This document shows positions 26,801 to 35,800 of a stretch of 64,000 bases of DNA, piece after piece. A model generated the notes under the pieces. The model had not been told where the DNA came from, made no database searches, and saw only the letters and a list, made by a program, of their open reading frames with translations. Each line of letters opens with the position of its first letter. The stretch's first letter is position 1. Both the position numbers and the translations under genes were made by a program. Origin of the DNA: Eopsaltria australis (taxonomy: Eukaryota > Chordata > Aves > Passeriformes > Petroicidae); contig JAVTVJ010000667.1 of the NCBI GenBank assembly GCA_034509425.1, positions 998,001-1,062,000 of the forward strand. Reading direction: 5' to 3'.

Positions 26801-29800
26801 CCTGAGATGGGAGCACAAGGCAAACTCAGGCTTGGTGGTGACACAAGCAGCATGATGTGTGTTACATTGCCGCTCAGGGACACAACAGCAGCACCCTGAC
26901 ATCAGTGCAGTCTCACCACACTCTCTCCTAGGCCCACCATCCAAACATTGGTTTTGTCCAGTGGGACCACAGCCCCCCACCTCGGTAAGGTCAGGCCCTG
27001 GAGAAGGTCCCAGGGACCCCCCTACCTTGTACACGTCAGTGTGGGTGGCTGCAGGCCTGCAAACCAGCTGGTGCTGCTGCCGGAGGAGCTCAGCCAGCTG
27101 CAGGTGGAAAGCAGCCTTGATTCGCTTGATGGCTCCTTTGTCCTGCGGCCACTGGCCACTGCCTTCCATGTGGCAGATGACTGGGGGCAAAGAGATAGCA
27201 GGAGGTCAGTGAGACCCACACAGAAACAAGGTGTTAGACAGAGGTGCCTGGAGCTACAGGTTACAGCAGGATGGCAGAAGGAGCAAAGGTTCTGCTCCTG
27301 CCTGCAGCACACCAGCACAGATAAAAGAGCCAGCATTGCTGCTTGCCTCCACTTCCCTCCAGCAGATCATCTCCCACTCACATCTCTCCCCACTTACTCT
27401 TCAAAGGGGTTATGTAGGCCGGGCAGGGCTTTTCCTCCGAAGGAAGCAGCAAGTGCTTTCTTCTGTTATGGAAGGAATAAACTGGCTTCATAGGAATGGG
27501 AGGAAAGACCTGAAAGAGAACAGCCACCCAGCAACTGAGAACAGGGAGCAGAAACCTCTTGGCAATGTGTATCCCCTGACCCAAACCTGCCACACGAGCA
27601 AAGCCCTCCAGTACAGAGGGTTTGGTCAGCTGGTGCACAGCCAGTCCAAAGGGTGGAGCAGCAAAGAAGCTGCACCATATTGGCCCAAGGGCTCTCAGGA
27701 GCCACAAAACCAGAGAGTGACTCATTCTCTCGGTACCCTCTCACCCTAGGGCACTCCCCAGCTCCCTGCAGACCCCCACGCATGGCCATGCCCCGGGACA
27801 CTCACATCTGTGTACCGGAGGGCTGGATGGACCCCCTGCACAGCCGTCACCGTCAGCGGCAGCTCCTTCAGGCTCCACAGCTTGCGGCTCAGGTCATCGT
27901 AGGAGCAGACGACACTGACCATGGCCTCCTCGCCTGTTCCCGATGCCTGCGGACACACAGCGAGCCTCTCCATGCACCTCTCCTGCTCCTGCACTCACCT
28001 CACCTCCCTCATGGGCTGGCATCAGAACCAAGCTCTGAGGAGCCAGCACTGTCACCCCAGGGAGCAGCTTCTGGCAAGAGCATTCAGCAAAATGGGGAGG
28101 CAAGAAAGAGAGCAAAGACAAGGGCAATGCTGTCTGTGACTGCCTAGAGGCAGCCTAGAGGCTGCATTTTCAGTGGCAAATAAAATCACTTCTTTTGCAA
28201 GACACTAAGGTAGCACCAAGAGCTGTACTGCCAGCAATCACTACAATAAAGGAGAAGCCAAGAATGATGTGGGAATAAAGAGATCACACATTGGCAAGGT
28301 GAGAACCCTGCTACTCTCTCCCCAGCAGTTACCATGATGCCAACAGAGGCAGCAGCTAACAGAAAACTCCACTGACTGCATCCTTAGCCAAGGCAGAGCT
28401 CTGGAGCATGGCAAAAGCAAGGACAGAACACATTCAGAGTATCACAGGAGCCCTGCAGAGGGCAGACGAAAAGCACCAGAGGGAGAATTGGTGTTGCCCT
28501 TGCTGCTTCCACCTCCCCAAATAACAGCAAAGCAGCCTGAACAGGGAAGACACATTGGTGACACCAAACCACCCAGCTCAGAGGCAGCTGAGAGTCACAC
28601 AAGGAGCTGACCTGCCGGGAGTTTTCCGACCTGGGCTCTCTGGCAGAGCAGCAGCACCCTCTGCGGGGTGTGCCACGAACGGCAAACCCTGTCCTGCCTG
28701 CGGCTGCACCCGTCCTCTGCCTTCATCCCCCACATCCTTGAACTGCTGGCTCCCCAGGCTGCCTGCACACAAACAGCTGGAGGAGCAGATACTCCTGTAC
28801 TACCCTACATTCAATAGCAACTTTCTCCTTTGCTCCTCAAGGACTGGCAACAGTGGAACTCCTAAGCAGCCCACAGGCTCCAGGAAAATGCATCCCCTGT
28901 CAGCCCGGGGTGTATCAGCCCTGCTAGCCCCAGACCAGCCTGAAGAGACACAGCACACAAATCTTACTGCCTCACCACACAGCAGGCTGTGAAAACCAGC
29001 ATCTCATCCCAAATCTGACACCCAACTCTGCCCAGACCACAACTGGTCCTGGCACAGGAGATCCTTTCCATCAAATGTGCACCCCTTCCATCTTCAAAGT
29101 GGAAAGGAAACAATTTCTTCCTCTATCAAACCACCAGGTAAAGAGCTGGTTGTACTGATGCCTTTTTGGGACTATCAAAAAACAGAGGCCAGACAAAATG
29201 AAGGGAATAAAAAGTGGTTATATTTACTGAAGGGCCTTCAGGTACATTTAAGGCAGACAAAGCCCCCCCAGGGGCTATACCCAAAAAAATGGACAACAGG
29301 GCACAGGTCTTCATACTTCTATAAGTTTGGCCCATTTGCATACTGGGGTTAATCTTCCAATTACAGCTTCAGGTAACGAAGTTATTTACCCTGAGTTTGC
29401 TCCCTTCCCAATTCACTTTTGTTTACCTTCCTTGGGGCCTGAGACAGTAAGATGTCCTTGATTCCCAGGCCTAGAGAGGAATTGCTGTATCTGACCAAAA
29501 TGGGAAAGCAGTAGCTAAAACTCTATATGGAGTTTAGAGTTATACACTAAAGAATTGCAGGATTACAAATATATGAAAAATATAAAAGTTAAAATCCTAA
29601 GGCAGCAGTACAAAATGACCTACAAAGTGTGCCAAAGTGCTCATGGCTCATCTCCAGACTTCCCCAAACTGAAATGCAGAAGTTGTAGTGCGGGACATTT
29701 CCCAGCCTCCAAGATGCATCTTTTCTGCTTGAAAGTGGAGTTTCTTTGTTTCAGAAACACATACAGATGGAACACAATCTAGCATTTTGCAATATGCCAG

Positions 29801-32800
29801 GAAAGATCCTTTTCCTGGGTTTGCCAGCTGGCCCTAAGGGACGGCAGCACAGAATTGCCTGGCCCATGTCCTGAAGGATGCAGTACCTCAAAGGTGCAGC
29901 CAGAGGAGCACTGTGGGACAGTAATATATCCCCAGACATGTGGACAGAAGGGCAGAAGCAGAGAGAATAGGACAGTGGGATGCTTGCAGGGAAAAATGAG
30001 GTCTTGGGGATGTTAAAGCAAGAGGATTTCAGCAGTTTTGCCTTGGCTGCCCTGAAAGACTTCGTAGATCCTTACCCTTACTACATTCTCTTGGGAACCA
30101 CCCAGCTGCCTCAGTGCCCCTCAAATTACCTCCCTACAGCCCTTCCCTCATTGCTCTTCCTGGAGAAAGCCCCAGCCCCACCAGGGAAGAATCATACCTC
30201 TTTCCCAGTCCTGATCACAGATTCCAGCAGGGCTCCTGTGTAGCAGATGGAGGACTCAGGAATGTCCGCATGGCTGTGTGGGAGGAGACAACAGAGCATG
30301 AGAGCTATGACATACCAGCCTACTGATCCACTATTGACACTGCATGGGTCAGCCCAAGGTTGAGAAATCCCTCTCTAAAGGAAGGCCCTCTGTGCATTCC
30401 TCCCTGCTCAAGTAATCCACTCACAGTGGATCAGTAACTTGTGCAGTCTCACAGGATGCAAAGCCAAAGCCACCAATGCACAGACTTCCTTCACAAGACC
30501 CGTCCCTCCAGTCAGGAAAAAGAGGCACAAGGCAAACCCTCCTCTCTGTGCAAGAGGGCCTCACTTTTGGCAGATGGTATAAACTGCTGCAGAGGCTTCC
30601 AATGCCATAGGGGAAGACACAATCTTGTGAAACACTACAAGGTCTCACAGGATTTCATGAAAATGTCCTGCAAGGTCCAGACAGCTTTTCTTCCAGCTGT
30701 GAGGAGTGTCCCAGCATCCCATCCACATGTAAGGGCAGGACCATGCTGCCTCCTTGCCCTTTGCATTACATCCAGCAGAGGCTACAGCAGCAGGTGCTTG
30801 CCCTTTCCACCTACTCTTGGGAAGCAGCTCACAACATAAGGGCAACTGAAATGTCACCTAGATCTCACAAATCCGAAACAACCCACAACACCCCACAAAG
30901 CATGAAGCTGACAATGGGGTCACCAGAGACAGGACACATGGCAGGAGAGCAGCAGTGACCCACAGCTGCTGCTCAGTGCAACTTACAGCTTCAGCAGGTG
31001 CCTGATGATCTGCTCAGGAATGAGGCGCTTCTGGCAGACACTGCTAGCCTCCCACACCACAGCCTCACAGATGCTGCCATCCTGGAACCGACGCAGCTCT
31101 GACTTCTCTCCCCAGAAGGTCCGGAACTCCAAGGCCTGTGGGGGGACATTGATCAAGCCAGACCAGGGACACAGGTCACTTCTGGGCCAAACAAAACTCT
31201 CCCAGGATCACCAGCCAGCCTCCGAGCTGTCTGCAATCACAGCACAGCACCAGCTTTGCTCTTAATCAGCACAAGCAGGGCTCCCCTCACCTCAGGGTGA
31301 TCAGCTTGCGGACCCTTCTCCAGCGTGCTGGCAGCAAACTCTGGGACAAACAGGAGCCCAAACGTCAGGGGCCCAACATCCTTGTGTTTTGGAGGCTCAG
31401 CATCAATTGGCCACTGTGAGAAAAAGAGGAACATGAAACACAAGGAGAGATGAGGTTTCTAGAGCAGCAGCTGCTGCGACACTGGCATGTTAGGTGAACC
31501 TCCTGCTATGCTCTCCCAGGTGTCCAGACAAGCACAGACAGGAAAGCCTCATTTAACAGGTCTCCCCAATGAAAAGAAAAGTTGTCTTCACCCTGCCCCA
31601 TTACTGGACCAGGACTTGCACCCAGACCAAGCCACACAGCTGCATCCCACAACCCAGTGCAGGGCCTCAGGTTCTGTATTCCCAACAAAGGAGACAAGCC
31701 TCTCCTTCCCCAGTGAGCAGGGATGCCCTCCCTGCGCCCTGTAGTGCCACAAGAGGCAGTCGAGACCCCACAAGCCACAAAGGATGCAGTGTCATTGCAA
31801 AGCTGTATTACCTCCGGGATCTGGGGCAGGGAGTGAGCCACAAGCTGTGCTCTCTGGGACAGACCACGTGCCAGCAGCGAGACAACGAAGGGCAGGGCTG
31901 CGGCCACGTAGTTCCCACCCCGATCCATCAGCTCATTCAGCAGCTGCATCTTCTTGCAGGTACCCTGCAGCTTGGAGATATGCTTCAGGCTACAGAGAAG
32001 AGAAGCTGGTCACCTACCTCTGCCACCAAATCCTCTCTGAGAGAGGGCTATGTTAGAGGATGGATAAAATGAGGAACTGAGGGTCCCAGCCTAGGATGAG
32101 TGCCACAAGAATGCCCTTTGGCATCTCAGGAGATGCTGGTCACTGTTCCCAAGGCTTAAACATTGCTCCCCTCCTCTGGGAGGCTATCTACACAGTGAAA
32201 GTGGAACAGCCCAGTGGAGGGATGCACCAATGTCTATCTCAGAGCTTAGCAGGGCCACCTCCCACCAGGTAAGTCCAAATCTACCCCAGACCAAAGTTAG
32301 AAGCAGCTCAGTCCTCTCTGAGCAGGCTCCCTCAGCACCACCCCACCAGCACAGTGAGACTCACTGGAAGACGTGGTCAAAGGTCCTGAGCATGGGCTTT
32401 GGGGTCATGAGCAGTGCCTGAAAGCCATCCACCATCCGGTCATCCAAAATCTCCATGGAGCGCTTGGCTTCAAACTGCACCTGAGCAAGGAGGGAAGGCA
32501 GTGCAGGAGCATGAATGCAAAGGGAGAAGGAAAGCAAATCCCTCCAGCAGTGGTCAATTCTGCTCCACCATCAACCAGGGCAAGTCTAGTGCCACGGTCA
32601 GCAGCACACCCTAATCCCAGTCTCTGTCCTTAGCATGAAGCCAAGTTACAAACAGCTCCCACTGCTGGCCGGACAGTCCCTTCTTGATATCCCTGACATC
32701 AAGGTGCTTTTCTTTTCCCCTTCAGAACAATTGTATCTTCTTAACAGCCGCTTGGCTTTACCCAAAGGTGCATACAAAGAGGAAAACAACTTTCCTGCAT

Positions 32801-35800
32801 CACTCAAGCAAGACTGGTAATGCAGCACTACATCTAAGTCTCCAAATTCACTTCCAAGCTGGAGATGTTAAAAGCTTAAAAAGCCACACTGAAAAGAAAA
32901 AGGCACAGCCTCCCTTGGTCCAACATCCTCCTCAAACACATCTAAGCACTCTCTGCCTGTCTGAGCTCACTCCTAAGACAGCACCTCAAGGAGCCACCAC
33001 AAGCTGCTCGGTACCTGGTGGTATTTGCTGGCAGTCATATCAGCACAGAGATTCACCAGTCCAGAGGGATCCACAAAGACCACTTCAAATGCCTGGTGGA
33101 AATCATCCAGGACAGGCTGGAAAAGCAAACACAGTCCTTAGTGCTACAGTCATCACAGACACAGAGACACCCCAACACTGTCCCCATCTGCCATCCCTGC
33201 AACAGACACATCCCTGCCCCAGGAGGAGTGGCAGTACAGACAGACACAGGCACAAAACCCCTCAGAGGGCTGCTTACCAGGGAAGGATCAGCATCCTGGG
33301 CTAGACTGATCCCTGTCACACTCAGGTCAGTGGTAGCTGTGGACAGAGAGGAAGGAACAAGTCACATCACTATCCACATCTTTCCTCTGGTGACAGTGGC
33401 ACAGTTATGTGTCAATACCACCAAGGTCTCACAACAATGCTACAATATAATGCTGGTCTCCACCTTGTGATGGGACTTACCCAGCCCTCTGCAAGCTGCA
33501 CCATCCAGCCCTGCTCTGTTGACTCATCCCCTCCTGTCTATCCCACCCACAGGGGCTCAGCACAAGAGTAAGAAAAGCCACAATGGCCTCTCTGCCTCTT
33601 CCCCCACTGTGTTCAGGCTTGGTGCAGATACCAACCTTTCCCTGCCCAGAGAGGCCCCTGGAAACTCACCCAGGAATTGCAGAGTGCTCCTCAATACCTG
33701 GTAGCCACTCATCATCTTGACAATCTTGCGCTTCGTCAGCAGGTAGGCAACAAGCATGGAGACCAAGAAGCCACTGAAGGACCCCAAGCCCTGTGAAAAC
33801 AGATGTGCCACAACCCCACTGCAACCCACAGGTTAGGATGGGGCCTCCATGAAACCCTAACACAACTCAAACCAAAGCCACAAGCCACCACCCCACCCAC
33901 TAGGACCAAAGCAGCACCCTTCTGCCTGAGGAAAGAGAGCAGGCCAAAGGCAGGTTAGCCAGGTAAGCAGAGCCCACCTTGGCACAGGACATACCTTGCT
34001 GAGCTGCCGCTGGTTCAGCCAAACTTTAAGGAGAGCCAGGCCGTCCTTCATGCCTGGGAAGTCCGTAGCTGCGTTAGACAAGAAATGCAGGTGGGAGAGC
34101 ATCACTGTGTCGCAGAGGATGGAGTTGTTGTAGTGCGGGGTCGGGGGCTCGGTGGCTCCTGTGTGGGGAGATGACAGCACGTTGGACCCGATCACCAACT
34201 GCCTGCCCACAGAGAAGGGCTGCAGTGAGCCCACTGGGTGCAGTCTCTGCCTGAAACAAACAGCCTCATGTACCCCCAGCCCCAGACCCTACCTTCTTTG
34301 GGCGTGCTCTGCTCCATGAACCAGGCAGTCCGGACATTGTTCTTGCTGGGATAGAAGCGGCTGGGTTTGAAGAGATCCGGGTCGGGACAAGCATGGAGTC
34401 GGACAGTGACCACCTTCTCATCCTTGCCTGTAAGCACCCGAAGGGAGAGGTACAGCAGGAAGAGATGTCAAGAGATTAAATTGGAAAAACACAGAGCATC
34501 CCCAGCCTGGGCAAAGGAAAAAGCTGTTTCCCAGCGAAGTTCCACAGCAGCAGAGAGTGACCACATCCCAGAGCCAATGATGACCTTGAGGTCACACTGC
34601 TCATGACCCAGTTCCATCTTCCTCCCCACTGACCAGCCTGGCACCCCCACCTGCCCTGGCCTTGCCATGGCACGCCTGTCCCAGACCCCAAACCACTATC
34701 TCCTGAGGGCTGTGGGAACAAGCAGCACTCAGCAGTCTGTGCATCCCACATCATCTCATCAGGGAAAAGCCAGACTGCACACAGGTTCCTGGGGAAGGCA
34801 GGACAGTGAGGAACAGGGCTGAGGAGAGCAGGAAGGAAGGGCAGTGCTGGACACAGAGTGTTTTAGGGGTTACTTTTTTACTTCTTTAAGTGCCCACACA
34901 ATGTGCCAGCCAGTGAGGCCAAGCCTGGACAGCCCAGCCAAGCTGCAGAGGAGGACTGGGAAAGGGAGAGACCCTGAGGAGTAGACTCTGTGTGAAGGGA
35001 GAAAACAGCAGAGAAGCACCCAAAATTTATCACCTATTCTGATGGCAGCCCCAGACTGACCCCTCTCCAAAAGGCCATTAAATTGTATGAGACCACCACC
35101 ACTACCCTCCACCCAGTACCCAGTCACACCCCACACCAGAGCAAAGCCCAAGTGCCACCTTGAGGCCTCAGGAGCAGGATGGGCTTCAGATGGTTGCTGT
35201 TCATGTAGGCAAACTTCACACTGCCAAAGAGTTTCTCCTTGGACAAATGCTGGGCAATGTGGGACAGGTACAGGGCTCTCTTCCGGTGGTAGCGTTGATT
35301 CAGGTTATCTTTGTCTTGGAAGATTTCCTGGGAAGAGGAGAACAGGGCAATGCAACCTCACCCCACCACACACAGCTCTCCCTGACCCCATGGGCAGCCC
35401 TATCTCAGCCCCAAGGAGCTACAAACTGGCCAGGAGCTTGCTGCTGGCTCACAGAGTCCAAGACTGCAGGAGACAAAAGCAGTCATGCAGCCAAACAGGG
35501 TGAGCTTGGTCTCAAGCTTTACTTAGAAGCAAGTCTGGGCAGCAAGGGGAGGTTACCAGCCTCCAAACATCTCCCACCCTGTAACACAGTCTTGGGAGCT
35601 GGGGTAGAAATACAACTGGGTACAAAAACAGACAGCACTTATCTCCCTGGCAATGCTCATTCCAGGCAGAGAGAAGGAAGATCCTGATGAGGACCTAAGA
35701 TCAAACAACTGCAAGCTCTGATAGAGCAAGTAGCCAGACTGCAACCCCCAGCTCCTCGCTGGAATCACCCTGCATGTCCAGATGCTGTCACCTCACTGAG

